Below are positions 13,600 to 21,712 of a stretch of DNA of 21,712 bases, piece after piece. Source of the DNA: Coriobacteriaceae bacterium. GTDB taxonomy: Bacteria > Actinomycetota > Coriobacteriia > Anaerosomatales > D1FN1-002. Under the pieces are notes generated by a model. It did no database searches. It was not told where the DNA came from and was given only the letters and a program-made list of their open reading frames with translations. How positions within the stretch are numbered: the first letter of the stretch is position 1; each line of letters starts with the position of its first letter. Location of the stretch: positions 1-21,712 of the forward strand of contig PNNM01000009.1 of the NCBI GenBank assembly GCA_013824215.1, read 5' to 3'. Position numbers and translations under genes: made by a program.

Positions 13600-14670
13600 C
13601 TACGGCGTGAAGTCCGTCCCGGGCTTCAGGTCGAGGATGAAGCGGGCCAGCAACTTCACGGCGGCCTCGAGATCGGAGAGCGCGAGCACCTCGGTGGGTG
13701 TGTGCATGTAGCGCAGCGGCACGCTGACGAGTCCGGCCGCCTTGCCGCCGCGGGCGAGTTGGATCGCGTTCGCGTCGGTGCCGGTGGCGCGGGGCTCGGC
13801 CCCGATCTGGTACGCGACCTTGGCCTTCCCGGCGGCCTTGACCAGGAGTTCGAAGACGACCGGGTTGATGTTCGGCCCACGGGCGATGATGGGGCCGGAC
13901 CCGCAGGTCGCCTCGCCGTGGTCGCGCTTGTCGACGTCCGGGTAGTCGGTGGCGTGGCCCACCTCCACCGCGATCCCGACATCCGGGTCGATCCCGTACG
14001 CGCTCGTGATGCCGCCGCGCAGCCCGAGCTCCTCCTGCACGGTGGCGGCCGCCACCACATCACCGGTCGCGCGGCCGGCCTTCTTCACCTCCGCGAGCAC
14101 GCGGGCCGCGATGAAGGCACCCATCTTGTCGTCGAAGGCTCGCGAGACCGCCATGCCCTCCCCGAACGTCTCGAACCCCACGCCGTAGGTGATCGCATCG
14201 CCCACGCGCACGCGCTTCTTGACCGCCTCGGCGGGCAGGCCGAGATCGATGAAGAGCTTCTCGAGCTTCGTGACGCTCTTGCGCTGCTCCTCCTCGATCA
14301 GATGGATGGGGAGGCGTCCCATCACGCCGCGCAGGGGTCCGTCCGCGGTGTGCACATCGACGCGCATGCCGGGCAGGATGGCGGCGTCCACCCCGCCGAT
14401 CGCCTTGAACGCGACGAAGCCTTCGGGGGTGATGTAGTTCACCATCATGCCGACCTCGTCGATGTGGCCGGCCAGCATCACCGACGGACCCGGCTTCCTG
14501 CCGGCCTTCGCCTTCAGCACCGCATGGACCGAGCCCATGACGTTGGTCTCCACGGAATCGGCGTGCTTCGCGGCCCAGTCTCGGAAGACCTTCGCGGCCG
14601 GCTGCTCGAAGCCGGAGGGCGACGGCGCCTCGACGAGCGCGGCGAGGAACTGCAGGTCGGCCTTGTTCAC
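13600..14670 (-). CDS. M42 family metallo-aminopeptidase (glutamyl aminopeptidase/endoglucanase-like)
   Basis: A 356-residue dinuclear-metal aminopeptidase of the TET/FrvX/PepA type, expected to be a cytoplasmic oligomer that trims peptides. Metal and catalytic residues are in place: H69 and D71 in AGHIDEVG, D180 in AFDDKMG, E213-E214 in QEELG, E236 in AVEVGH and H323 in YMHTPTEV. The start is GTG at 14670 with AAGGAGG 7 nt upstream. Length is normal. The small plus-strand gene converges on it with a 3-bp gap. It stands between smpB and the diguanylate cyclase gene; peptide recycling from degraded tagged proteins is a possible link but only inference. Confidence 0.94.
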   Translation of the reverse strand: MNKADLQFLAALVEAPSPSGFEQPAAKVFRDWAAKHADSVETNVMGSVHAVLKAKAGRKPGPSVMLAGHIDEVGMMVNYITPEGFVAFKAIGGVDAAILPGMRVDVHTADGPLRGVMGRLPIHLIEEEQRKSVTKLEKLFIDLGLPAEAVKKRVRVGDAITYGVGFETFGEGMAVSRAFDDKMGAFIAARVLAEVKKAGRATGDVVAAATVQEELGLRGGITSAYGIDPDVGIAVEVGHATDYPDVDKRDHGEATCGSGPIIARGPNINPVVFELLVKAAGKAKVAYQIGAEPRATGTDANAIQLARGGKAAGLVSVPLRYMHTPTEVLALSDLEAAVKLLARFILDLKPGTDFTP

Positions 14671-14741
14671 GGGTGAGCCTCCTTGGCAGCGCGAGACCTG
14701 GCGGCCAGTAGTCTACCCGAGCACGCGGACGCGCGCCTTCG

Positions 14742-15617
14742 TCACGACGCCAGGAAGACCCTGATCTCCGACTCCTTGGCGCGGTACATGGCCCGGTCGG
14801 CGGTAGCCAGCGCCGCGTCGAATCCGAGCCCTGGGACGACGGCGACGATCCCGACGCTCAAGTCGATGTCGAGGTCGTACGTGAGGCCGAGTGCATGCAC
14901 CGTCTCGGCCAGGCTCTCCGCGCGCTCCATCGCCAGCGCGGGGGTGACCGCCTCCAGCAGCACGCCGAACTCGTCTCCGCCGATCCGCGCGACGATGTCC
15001 GGCTCGCGCACGTTATCGCGCAGCGCACCCCCGATCTCGGCCAGGACCTTGTCGCCGAGCGTGTGCCCGCCGATGTCGTTGCACGACTTGAAGTTGTCGA
15101 TGTCGAGGAACATGAGCGCGGAGCTGGTCCCGCGCTCCGCCTTGGCCGTGGCGCGCTCGACGGCGTGCTTGAACGCGGCGCGGTTCGGCAACTCCGTCAG
15201 CGAGTCGTGCAGCGCCATGTGCTCGAGGCCGTCACGCGCCGCTTTGAGTTCCGTGATGTCGCGGCTGACGCCCACGAGACCGATGATCTGTGCCGAGGCG
15301 TCCCGGATCGGCGAGAGTACCGTCTGGTAGTAGATCCGCCCGTCCCACGGCACGTCGAACCAGCCCTCGCAGGTCACGGTCTCCCCCGCCAAGACGCGCG
15401 CCGCGGTCCCCTCGAGGAAGCCGCGTGTGCCCTCGCCGAAGATGTCGGCCGGCGTCTTGCCGATGAAGTCGGACGCCGTGCGACCGCTCCCCTCGATCCA
15501 GCGCCCCCAGATGCCGATGTAGCGCTGGTCGCGGTCGAGCAGGAACACCACGTCGTCCGCGGCGTTCAACAGCGTCTCGTAGAGCTCCTCGCTCAGCCGC
15601 ACTGCACGCTCATACAT
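14742..15617 (-). CDS. PAS-GGDEF diguanylate cyclase
   Basis: A 291-residue soluble protein making cyclic di-GMP from GTP. A PAS domain spans about 10-125 (ending with the PAC-like segment IIGLVGVSRDITELKAA), then a GGDEF domain spans 133-290. The active-site motif RIGGDEF is intact (GGDEF at 213-217), metal-binding D172 is in LDIDNFK, and the inhibitory I-site RxxD (R204-D207) lies five residues before GGDEF, so feedback inhibition is expected. No membrane segment, so the PAS domain would sense a cytoplasmic cue (W38 and W40 but no haem or flavin signature recognisable). ATG at 15617 with AGGAG 6 nt upstream. The GspE/PilB-like N-terminal domain in this window belongs to a class in which some members bind c-di-GMP. 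Confidence 0.95.
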   Translation of the reverse strand: MYERAVRLSEELYETLLNAADDVVFLLDRDQRYIGIWGRWIEGSGRTASDFIGKTPADIFGEGTRGFLEGTAARVLAGETVTCEGWFDVPWDGRIYYQTVLSPIRDASAQIIGLVGVSRDITELKAARDGLEHMALHDSLTELPNRAAFKHAVERATAKAERGTSSALMFLDIDNFKSCNDIGGHTLGDKVLAEIGGALRDNVREPDIVARIGGDEFGVLLEAVTPALAMERAESLAETVHALGLTYDLDIDLSVGIVAVVPGLGFDAALATADRAMYRAKESEIRVFLAS

Positions 15618-15689
15618 TGAGCACTCCTGTCGAATGCGGCCCTTCAGGAGAGTATCTACCCGCCCGCAGACGGCGAGTTCACCGGCGCG

Positions 15690-17765
15690 TCACGCGAGCT
15701 CGAGGTCGATCCTGCGCTCGACGACGCTCACGCTCGCGATACGCACGCGCACGCGGCCGCCGAGGCGGTACTGCGTGCCGGAGTTCTCGCCGAGCAGCAG
15801 GTGCCGCTCCGCGTCGAAGCGATAGTAGTCGCCGGCCATCGCCGAGACGTGCACGAGCCCCTCGGCGGTGTTGGCGAGCTGGACGAACAGCCCGAACGTC
15901 TGGACGCCGGTGATGATGCCGTCGAAGTCCTCGCCGACGTGCCGCTCCATCAGTTCGCACAGCTTGACCTGCGTGCTGTCGTTCTCGGCGGCCTCGGCCT
16001 CCCGTTCCATCGCCGAGCAGTGCTCGGCCAGCCAGCCGAGTTCCGGCACCATCGCCGCGGTCGGCTCCGCGTCGAGGCGGCCGGTGAGTTGCGCACGCAG
16101 GAGGCGGTGCACGATGAGGTCGGGGTAGCGGCGGATCGGGCTGGTGAAGTGCGTGTACGCGTCGCTCGCCAAGCCGAAGTGCGAGCCGAGGTAGTCCACG
16201 TACCGCGCCCGTTCGAGCGCGCGCAGGAGAAGCGAGTTGATGAGGAGCTCCTCGTCGCGGCCGTGCGCGAAGGCGACGATGCGCTGGAAGGTGCGCGGCT
16301 CGGCGCCGTGGATGTCCTTCACGGGGTAGTCGAACTCCTTCAGGATCGCGGCCACCTGGTCCAGCGCGTCCGGGTCCGGGTCCTCGTGGATGCGGTAGAC
16401 CATCGGCGCCTCGGCGTTGCGCATGTGCCGCGCGACCGCTTCGTTCGCGGCGATCATCGCCTCCTCGATCATATCCGTGGCCGGGGTTCGCTTGCGCAGG
16501 ACCACTTCGATGGGTGAGCCGTCCTCGGCGAGACGGACCTTGGCCTCCACAGTCTCGAAGTCCAGCCCGCCACGGGCGACTCTTCGCTCGCCGAGCTTGG
16601 CGGCCACGGTGCGGAACTCGGTGAGCAGCTCGGCCGTCTGCTCGTCCGGGAAGCCTTCCCCGCTCCCGAGCCAGACGTCCACCTCGTCGTAGTCCAGCCG
16701 CCGATCGCTGCGCATGACGCTCGGGTAGGCCCGGGCCGCGAGCACCGCGCCGTTGCGGTCGATCTCCAAGTCCACCGAGAACGAGACGCGCTCCTCATCG
16801 GGCTTGAGCGAGCACAGGCCGTTGCTGAGCGCCTCGGGCAGCATCGGGAGCACGCGGTCCACCAGGTAGACGCTCGTGGCGCGCAGCCGCGCCTCGCGGT
16901 CGACCTCGCTGCCCCACGGTACGTAGTGCGACACGTCGGCGATGTGCACGCCGAGCAGCCAGCCGCCGCTGCGGCGCTCGAGGGTGATCGCGTCGTCGAA
17001 GTCCTTGGCGTCCACCGGGTCGATCGTCACGGTGAAGCGTCCGCGCACGTCCTCGCGGCCCCGCTCGGCGAGCGCGTGCTCCACGTCGAGCCGCAGCGCC
17101 GCCGCCTCGGCCTCGGCCTCGGCGGGGAAGCCGGTGCGCAGGCCGTGTTCGCGGATGACGATCTCCACCTGCACGCCGGGGGTCTTCTCGTCGCCCAGTA
17201 CCTCGATGACGTCGCCTTGGGCCGCCTCGTGCGCGGTCGGGTAGCGGGAGATCCGTGCGACCACGTACTCACCGGTACGCGGGCCGTCCGGCTTGACCGG
17301 CACGAAGACGTCGTGGCGGATCCGGGGGTCGGTGGGCACGACGATGCCGACCTTGCCGTGCTTCTCGAAGCGCCCGACGATCGTGGAGTTGGCACGCTCG
17401 GTGACCTGGACCACCACTCCCGAGAGGCCCTCGCGGCCGCGCTTGGCGTCGAGGCGCGCCGCCACCGTGTCCCCGTGCATCGCTCCGCCGAGGTCGCGTG
17501 CGCGCACATAGACGTCGCCCCCAGGCGAGGCGACGAACCCGTAGCCCCGGCGCGTGATGGACAGCCGCCCGACGACCACACCGCGCTGCCGCAGCGCCAG
17601 ATAGCGCCCGTCCTGCGTGCGCAGCGCACTACCCGAGCGCACGAGGCCGCGCAGCACGGTCTCGGCGCGGCCCGCGTCCACCCCGGCCTGCGCCGCCACC
17701 TGCTCGGCGCCGAGAGGGGTGTCCGCGCGCTTCAGTGCCTTGAGGACCTCCTTCTCGAGCCTCAA
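15690..17765 (-). CDS. rnr: Ribonuclease R (RNB/RNase II family 3'-5' exoribonuclease)
   Basis: A 691-residue processive exoribonuclease. N-terminal winged helix (about 1-60), two cold-shock-like RNA-binding domains (about 62-230), RNB catalytic domain (about 240-570) with IDPVDAKDFDDAI at 248-260 carrying the metal-binding aspartates, and a C-terminal S1 domain (about 608-691; GIITGVQTFGLFVQL). The protein ends at the S1 domain, lacking the long basic tail seen in some RNase R. The start is a TTG at 17765, chosen because GAGGAGG lies just upstream and the winged-helix begins there; the frame stays open further up but with no similarity. RNase R degrades non-stop mRNAs released by trans-translation, so clustering with smpB and ssrA makes sense. 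Confidence 0.96.
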   Translation of the reverse strand: MRLEKEVLKALKRADTPLGAEQVAAQAGVDAGRAETVLRGLVRSGSALRTQDGRYLALRQRGVVVGRLSITRRGYGFVASPGGDVYVRARDLGGAMHGDTVAARLDAKRGREGLSGVVVQVTERANSTIVGRFEKHGKVGIVVPTDPRIRHDVFVPVKPDGPRTGEYVVARISRYPTAHEAAQGDVIEVLGDEKTPGVQVEIVIREHGLRTGFPAEAEAEAAALRLDVEHALAERGREDVRGRFTVTIDPVDAKDFDDAITLERRSGGWLLGVHIADVSHYVPWGSEVDREARLRATSVYLVDRVLPMLPEALSNGLCSLKPDEERVSFSVDLEIDRNGAVLAARAYPSVMRSDRRLDYDEVDVWLGSGEGFPDEQTAELLTEFRTVAAKLGERRVARGGLDFETVEAKVRLAEDGSPIEVVLRKRTPATDMIEEAMIAANEAVARHMRNAEAPMVYRIHEDPDPDALDQVAAILKEFDYPVKDIHGAEPRTFQRIVAFAHGRDEELLINSLLLRALERARYVDYLGSHFGLASDAYTHFTSPIRRYPDLIVHRLLRAQLTGRLDAEPTAAMVPELGWLAEHCSAMEREAEAAENDSTQVKLCELMERHVGEDFDGIITGVQTFGLFVQLANTAEGLVHVSAMAGDYYRFDAERHLLLGENSGTQYRLGGRVRVRIASVSVVERRIDLELA

Positions 17766-17852
17766 TCCCCCTCCTCGATCACCGGGGCGGCGACGCCCCA
17801 CATCCACCGTAGCGCATTTCCGACGGACGGCGGACCATGCCCGCGGAAGTGG

Positions 17853-17881
17853 GGCGACCGGTGTCGGCCCGGGTGCTAGAA
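17853..17881 (+). promoter_or_regulatory. Predicted extended -10 promoter for the acidic hypothetical gene
   Basis: TGCTAGAAT at 17873-17881 gives an extended -10 (TG, then TAGAAT). A weak -35-like GCGACC at 17853-17858 stands 17 bp upstream of TAGAAT. The start would leave a leader of about 37 nt before ATG 17925. Confidence 0.45.
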
Positions 17882-17924
17882 TCGATGGCGTAGACGAAGT
17901 CCGTGCCTGCAAGGAGCAGCCTCT

Positions 17925-18362
17925 ATGGAACGACCTCGCCAGCTCGCCCCCTGTTTCGTCGGCGCGGGGACGGTCGCCGGTACACGGGACATGGTCCGGG
18001 CCCTCGAGACGATCGAGGGCCTGCGCTACACATACGAGGTCGACGGAGAGACGATCGCCGAGGGCAGCGCCGCGCTCGTCAAGCTCATGGCGGACGGCGA
18101 GTCAGCCACGATGCTCGTCAACGGCTGCCTGTTCCTGAACGTCGCTTCCTTCCGCTACCTCGACTTCGGGTGCGAAGAAGGGGCAGAGGGCGAGTGGGTC
18201 TTCCGCCTGCACGGCGACGGCTCGACGCTCACGCTCATCGCCGAGGAATCGGTCGAGGGCCGCTCGGACGAGCCGGCCGCGGTGCGCGTCATCGAGGCCA
18301 CCGGATTCGACCCGGGTTCGTTCGTGGCACTCGATGACGAGGACGACGAGTCCGAGTACTAG
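17925..18362 (+). CDS. Acidic hypothetical protein
   Basis: A 145-residue soluble protein of unknown function. It has an alternating strand-like pattern (GLRYTYEVDGETIAEGSAALV, SATMLVNGCLFLNVASFRYLDF, GEWVFRLHGDGSTLTLIAEE) suggesting a small beta-rich fold, and a strongly acidic C-terminus (ALDDEDDESEY). No signal peptide or membrane segment. ATG at 17925 has AAGGAG at good spacing and its own predicted promoter. Its TAG overlaps the stop of the convergent S41 peptidase gene in the 4 bases ctag. Confidence 0.85.
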   Translation: MERPRQLAPCFVGAGTVAGTRDMVRALETIEGLRYTYEVDGETIAEGSAALVKLMADGESATMLVNGCLFLNVASFRYLDFGCEEGAEGEWVFRLHGDGSTLTLIAEESVEGRSDEPAAVRVIEATGFDPGSFVALDDEDDESEY

Positions 18363-19555
18363 AACTCCTCGCGCAGGACCGCCAGAGCCTTCTTCAGCTG
18401 CGTGTCCGTCTTCTCCTCGGCGATGAGCTCCGGCTTCATCTGGACGATGACGTCCGGGGCGACGCCCTTCTTGTCGATGACGCGGCGCTTCGGCGTCAGG
18501 TAGTGCGCGATCGTGAACTTGATCGCGGTGCCGTCCGAGAGCGGCTCCACCGTCTGGACGCTGCCTTTGCCGAAGGTCTTGACGCCGACGAGCCTCGCCC
18601 GGCGATAGTCCTGGAGCGCGCCGGCCACGATCTCGGACGCCGAGGCGCTGTTCTCGTTGACCAGCAGCACGAGCGGAGCGTCGGTGACGTGGCGGTCGGA
18701 CAGTGCGCGGTACTCGTCGGCGGAACGCGACCGGTACTCCACCCGCACGATCACGCCGTCCTTGACGAAGAGCGAGGAGACCTGCACCGCCGCGTCGAGC
18801 ATGCCGCCCGGGTCGTTGCGCAGGTCGAGGATGTAGCCCTTGGCGCCCTTCTCCTTCAGATCGCCGAGAGCCTTGGCGATCTCGTCGGCCGAGCGCGCGT
18901 TGAACTGCGCCATGGAGATGTAGCCCACGTCGCGGCCGATCATGCGCGAGTCCACGTTGGGGAAGGTGATGACGGCGCGCTTCATCACGAAGCGCAGCGG
19001 CTTCTTGGCACCCTTGCGCGCCAGCTCGATCGTGACCGTCGTGCCCTGCTGGCCGCGCACGCGCTTGACGACCTCCTCGGTATCCCATTTCGCGCGCGTC
19101 ACGCCGTCCACCGAGACGAACTCGTCGTCCTTCGCGATGCCGGCGCGTTCGGCGGGGGTGTCGGGCATGACAGTCACGATGTAGACCTCTCCGTCGCGCG
19201 CGCCGAGCGTCACCCCGATGCCGCCGAACCGCCCCTCCGACTCCTCGCTGAAGTACTGGAAGTGACGCTTGTCGAAGTAGAGGGCGTACGGGTCGCCGAG
19301 CCCGTCGAGCAGGCCGCGCATCGCGCCGACCGTCATCGAGGCGTCGTCCGCGGGATCCAGCGCCTCGCCCCGGATCGCTCGTCTGGCCTCGTCGACCAGA
19401 TCGCCCGGGCTCGGGGGCCCCTCGCCGGTCACCGCCTCGACACTCGGCACCGAGCCGCGCGTGACGTGCGCGAAGATGAGGCCGGCTGTGAACGCGCAGC
19501 CGACCGCCACGAAGACGAGAACCAACCCGATGGCGTACTTCACCCTGCGATCCAT
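18359..19555 (-). CDS. ctpA: S41 family C-terminal processing peptidase (CtpA-like)
   Basis: A 398-residue serine protease anchored outside the membrane. N-terminal membrane helix about 7-30, a linker and N-terminal domain, a PDZ domain (about 108-195; FGGIGVTLGARDGEVYIVTV), then the protease core. The Ser-Lys dyad is present: S305 in NENSASASE and K330 in KTFGKGSVQ, 25 residues apart as in other CTPs. YILDLRNDPGGML (241-253) is the family substrate-groove segment. ATG at 19555 with AGGAAGGG upstream; 40 bp after ftsX. Such proteases cleave peptidoglycan hydrolases or their regulators in many bacteria; next to ftsEX, a role in controlling division or cell-wall hydrolysis is likely (inference). 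Confidence 0.95.
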   Translation of the reverse strand: MDRRVKYAIGLVLVFVAVGCAFTAGLIFAHVTRGSVPSVEAVTGEGPPSPGDLVDEARRAIRGEALDPADDASMTVGAMRGLLDGLGDPYALYFDKRHFQYFSEESEGRFGGIGVTLGARDGEVYIVTVMPDTPAERAGIAKDDEFVSVDGVTRAKWDTEEVVKRVRGQQGTTVTIELARKGAKKPLRFVMKRAVITFPNVDSRMIGRDVGYISMAQFNARSADEIAKALGDLKEKGAKGYILDLRNDPGGMLDAAVQVSSLFVKDGVIVRVEYRSRSADEYRALSDRHVTDAPLVLLVNENSASASEIVAGALQDYRRARLVGVKTFGKGSVQTVEPLSDGTAIKFTIAHYLTPKRRVIDKKGVAPDVIVQMKPELIAEEKTDTQLKKALAVLREEF

Positions 19556-19595
19556 GCGGTCCCTTCCTGCGAGCGCCGTGCCGAGGAGCGCCGCG

Positions 19596-20513
19596 TCAGA
19601 CCTTGAGGTAGCGCCGCAAGGCGAACGCGGCGCCGACAAGGCCGATGAGCACACCGCTCACCACGAGGACCGCCGAGATCTGGAGCGAGGCGGTCGTGTT
19701 CACGCTCATGGGGAGGAAGGGCAGTGCCTCGCCGATCCTCGGCATGAGCGCCGCGCGCACCACGCCGAGCGTCGCGATCGCCAACGCCGCGCCGATGAGC
19801 GACTGGATCACGCCCTCCAGCAGGAACGGCGTGCGGATGAACCAGTTGCCGGCGCCCACGAGCCGCATGATGCCGATCTCCTTGCGGCGCGCGTAGATGG
19901 CCAGTCGGATGGCGTTGTTGATGAAGATGAGCGAGACGACCGCGAGCATCCCGATGAACGCCGCGAGCACGACGCGCACGATGTTGGTGAGCGCGAAGAG
20001 CTTCTTGACCGTCTGCTCGGAATACTTGAGCGACTCCTCCGGCTTGTCGGGCCGGTCGCAGACCTTCAGGAAGTCCGGGTTCGCCTTGATCTTGACGACC
20101 ATCTGCTCGACGTTGCGCGGGTCTTTCAGCTCCACGTCCAGCGAAGCCGGCAGCGGGTTGTCCTCCAGCTGCTCGACGATCTCGGGGCTCTCCTTCATGG
20201 TCTGCTCTTTGAAGATGCGCAGCGCCTCTTCCTTGCTGATGTAGCGCACGCTCTTGACCAGGTCGTCCTTGGCCACGGCGTTCTGCAGGGAGGTCACGTC
20301 GCTCGAGTTCGCGCCATCCTTGATGAAGATCTGGATGGAGACCTTCTCCTCCACGCTCTTCACGATGTTGGTCACCACCACGCTGGTCGCCAGCGAGACG
20401 CCCACGAGCAGCAGTGACAGGTAGATGGTGATGACCGCGCCGAGTGACAGGACCCAGTTGCGCCGGAAGTTGACGACCGACTCGCGAATGAAGTAGCCGA
20501 GGTTAATCGACAT
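19596..20513 (-). CDS. ftsX: Cell division protein FtsX
   Basis: A 305-residue ABC-type membrane partner of FtsE that activates peptidoglycan hydrolases rather than transporting a solute. Four membrane segments: about 22-48, 178-200, 230-252 and 277-300, with the extracellular domain between the first two (about 55-170), where hydrolase partners dock. The cytoplasmic segment YARRKEIGIMRLVGAGNWFI (207-226) is the coupling helix to FtsE, typical of the family. ATG at 20513 overlaps the ftsE end by 11 bp, indicating coupling. One cysteine (C152) lies in the extracellular domain. Confidence 0.97.
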   Translation of the reverse strand: MSINLGYFIRESVVNFRRNWVLSLGAVITIYLSLLLVGVSLATSVVVTNIVKSVEEKVSIQIFIKDGANSSDVTSLQNAVAKDDLVKSVRYISKEEALRIFKEQTMKESPEIVEQLEDNPLPASLDVELKDPRNVEQMVVKIKANPDFLKVCDRPDKPEESLKYSEQTVKKLFALTNIVRVVLAAFIGMLAVVSLIFINNAIRLAIYARRKEIGIMRLVGAGNWFIRTPFLLEGVIQSLIGAALAIATLGVVRAALMPRIGEALPFLPMSVNTTASLQISAVLVVSGVLIGLVGAAFALRRYLKV

Positions 20514-21189
20514 ATCCGTAGACTCCCCGGTCCTGGTCGCGGATCATGCGGCCGCCCTCCAGCGCGATGACGCGCTGGCGCATGGTGTCGACCATCTCGC
20601 GGTCGTGGGTGGCGATGAGCACCGTCGTCCCGGTCTTGTTGATGCGCTCGAGCAGCTTCATGATGCCGAGCGACGTCTGCGGGTCGAGGTTGCCGGTGGG
20701 CTCGTCGGCCAGCAGCAGAGGCGGCCGGTTCACGAACGCGCGCGCGATCGAAACGCGCTGCTGTTCACCGCCGGACAGCTCGTCGGGGTAGCTATCGATC
20801 TTGTCCTCGAGGCCGACGAGGCGCAGCACCTCGGGCACCTGTGTGCGGATGACGTGCCTGCTCTTGCCGATGACCTCGAGCGCGAACGCGATGTTCTCGT
20901 ACGCGGTCTTGTTCGGCAGGAGCTTGAAGTCCTGGAAGACGCAGCCGATGTTGCGCCGCAGGTACGGGACCTTCCAGCTCTTCATCCGGATGACGTCCTG
21001 CCCGGCGATGACGATCTCGCCGGTGGTGGGCAGCAGCTCGCGCAGGAGCAGCCGGATGAGCGTCGACTTGCCCGAGCCGGAATGCCCGACGATGAAGACG
21101 AACTCGCCGGACTGGATCTCGACGTCGACGTCGACCAGTGCCGGCTTGTCCTCCACGTAGTACTTGCTGACGTTGCGCATGTGGATCAT
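20503..21189 (-). CDS. ftsE: Cell division ATP-binding protein FtsE
   Basis: A 228-residue ABC ATPase. Walker A GHSGSGKST (35-43), Q loop VFQDFKLL, signature LSGGEQQR, Walker B LLLADEPTGNLDP and H loop THD are all intact. The C-terminus (RDQDRGVYGYVD) matches FtsE. Start set at the ATG at 21189 (MIHMRNVSKYY), the family-typical beginning, with GGAAG about 11 nt upstream; an ATG at 21198 would add three residues but leaves the GGAAG too close. It powers FtsX and is the first gene of an ftsE-ftsX-ctpA unit. Confidence 0.96.
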   Translation of the reverse strand: MIHMRNVSKYYVEDKPALVDVDVEIQSGEFVFIVGHSGSGKSTLIRLLLRELLPTTGEIVIAGQDVIRMKSWKVPYLRRNIGCVFQDFKLLPNKTAYENIAFALEVIGKSRHVIRTQVPEVLRLVGLEDKIDSYPDELSGGEQQRVSIARAFVNRPPLLLADEPTGNLDPQTSLGIMKLLERINKTGTTVLIATHDREMVDTMRQRVIALEGGRMIRDQDRGVYGYVD

Positions 21190-21329
21190 GCGGGGCATCA
21201 CTTCCAAGAAGGATCCGGATGGCGGACGGGGGCACGCCCGTGACTCATCGGCGGGGACCGGGAGCGCCGTACCCGAGGCGTAATGGTAGCAGAAGCCGCG
21301 CCCGTTCGCGCCCGTCTCCCGGCCCCTCC

Positions 21330-21378
21330 CGATGACCACAAAACCGCCTATCTGCGGCGATGGGTGTCGTGGTTATCG
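21330..21378. terminator. Imperfect stem-loop between transketolase subunit gene and ftsE
   Basis: Outer arms cgatgaccac (21330-21339) and gtggttatcg (21369-21378) pair over 10 positions with one G-T wobble (an A-C mismatch on the minus-strand RNA). An inner ccgc/gcgg stem (21344-21347, 21354-21357) is followed by TTTT on the minus strand. A terminator for the gene to the right is the simplest reading. The rest of 21190-21409 shows no gene; TGCTACCAT on the minus strand (near 21290-21282) might be an extended -10 for ftsE but lacks a -35. Confidence 0.45.
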
Positions 21379-21409
21379 CGTGGGGCGACGGTCGCGCCCG
21401 ACTCGCGGG

Positions 21410-21712
21410 CTACTTGGCCGCGATGGCCTCCCGCGCCGCCGCGGCGACGTCCTCAGCGGTCAGACCGAAATGCCGCATGAGCTCCTCGGGCTCGCCCGAG
21501 GTGCCGAAGACGTCACGCACCGCCACGCGCCGGAACGGCACGGGAGAGCGCTCGCCGAGCACCTCGGCGACGGCCGAGCCGAGTCCGCCGTACATGCTGT
21601 GCTCCTCGCAGGCCACCACAGCACCGGTCTTGGCGGCCGAGGCGGCGATGGCGTCCTCGTCGATCGGTTTGATGGTGGCGACGTCGATGACCTCGGCCGA
21701 GACGCCCTCGGC
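21410..21712 (-). CDS. Transketolase C-terminal subunit (partial, cut by window edge)
   Basis: The last 100 residues of a longer protein are present. Stretches VSAEVIDVATIKPIDEDAIA, TGAVVACEEHSMYGGLGSAV and PVPFRRVAVRDVFGTSGEPEELM then FGLTAEDV match the C-terminal domain of transketolase-like enzymes, in particular the C-terminal half of split transketolases in anaerobes (the EEH and GGLGS motifs). The alternative, 1-deoxyxylulose-5-phosphate synthase, shares this domain but ends differently. The N-terminal and thiamine-pyrophosphate parts lie outside the window. Stop TAG at 21410; a hairpin follows. Confidence 0.85.
   Translation of the reverse strand, partial: AEGVSAEVIDVATIKPIDEDAIAASAAKTGAVVACEEHSMYGGLGSAVAEVLGERSPVPFRRVAVRDVFGTSGEPEELMRHFGLTAEDVAAAAREAIAAK

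Noticed and set aside
17766..17912. N-terminal extension of RNase R up to 17912
   Set aside because: The added residues have no similarity, and GAGGAGG plus TTG at 17765 fits the domain start.

Overview
The window is strongly G+C-rich, with tightly packed genes, frequent GTG/TTG starts and strong Shine-Dalgarno sequences. A tmRNA tag ending in DNDLALAA, Gram-positive/actinobacterial-type LexA boxes (CGAAC-N4-GTTCG) and the linkage ftsE-ftsX-S41 peptidase-rnr-smpB-ssrA fit an actinobacterium, most likely near the Coriobacteriia. The phylum-level call is reasonably safe; the class is inference. Almost everything is on the minus strand, so the biological order runs from high to low coordinates.

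Region A (1-8948, minus) is one chemosensory operon. In transcription order it encodes a PATAN/DUF4388 protein, a CheR methyltransferase with C-terminal TPRs, a single-domain response regulator, a GspE/PilB-like protein, two CheW proteins, a chemoreceptor with almost no extracellular domain, and a CheA whose C-terminus runs off the window. The gene set resembles type IV pilus-linked (Pil-Chp/Hmp-like) systems more than flagellar chemotaxis. The GspE/PilB-like protein has kept the fold and its zinc cysteines, but the Walker A lysine, Asp box, Walker B glutamate and His box are all changed. It looks like a pseudo-ATPase built into the pathway. This is the strongest candidate for an undescribed system here.

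Region B (9086-11858) holds accessory genes: an RDD-like membrane protein coupled to a URO-D-like protein, a COG2426-type membrane protein coupled to a conserved hypothetical protein, and a tandem CDGSH protein. Between them, two perfect LexA boxes 41 bp apart precede a small gene (about 68 aa). Its coding frame is one G short of joining the well-placed ATG, so it is either a frameshifted SOS gene, a recoded gene or a one-base sequence error.

Region C (11891-17765) is a trans-translation/RNA quality-control cluster: ssrA (tmRNA), smpB and rnr (RNase R). Interspersed are an M42 aminopeptidase, a PAS-GGDEF diguanylate cyclase, a small membrane protein, and an odd protein coupled to smpB with a Flp-pilin-like C-terminus behind two predicted membrane segments.

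Region D (17925-21712) contains an acidic hypothetical protein (plus), then on the minus strand an S41 C-terminal processing peptidase, FtsX and FtsE (cell division/peptidoglycan remodelling), and the C-terminus of a transketolase C-terminal subunit at the window edge. Four gene pairs share the same 4-base GTGA stop/start overlap, suggesting translational coupling. No insertion sequences, prophage genes, CRISPR arrays or tRNA genes were seen.
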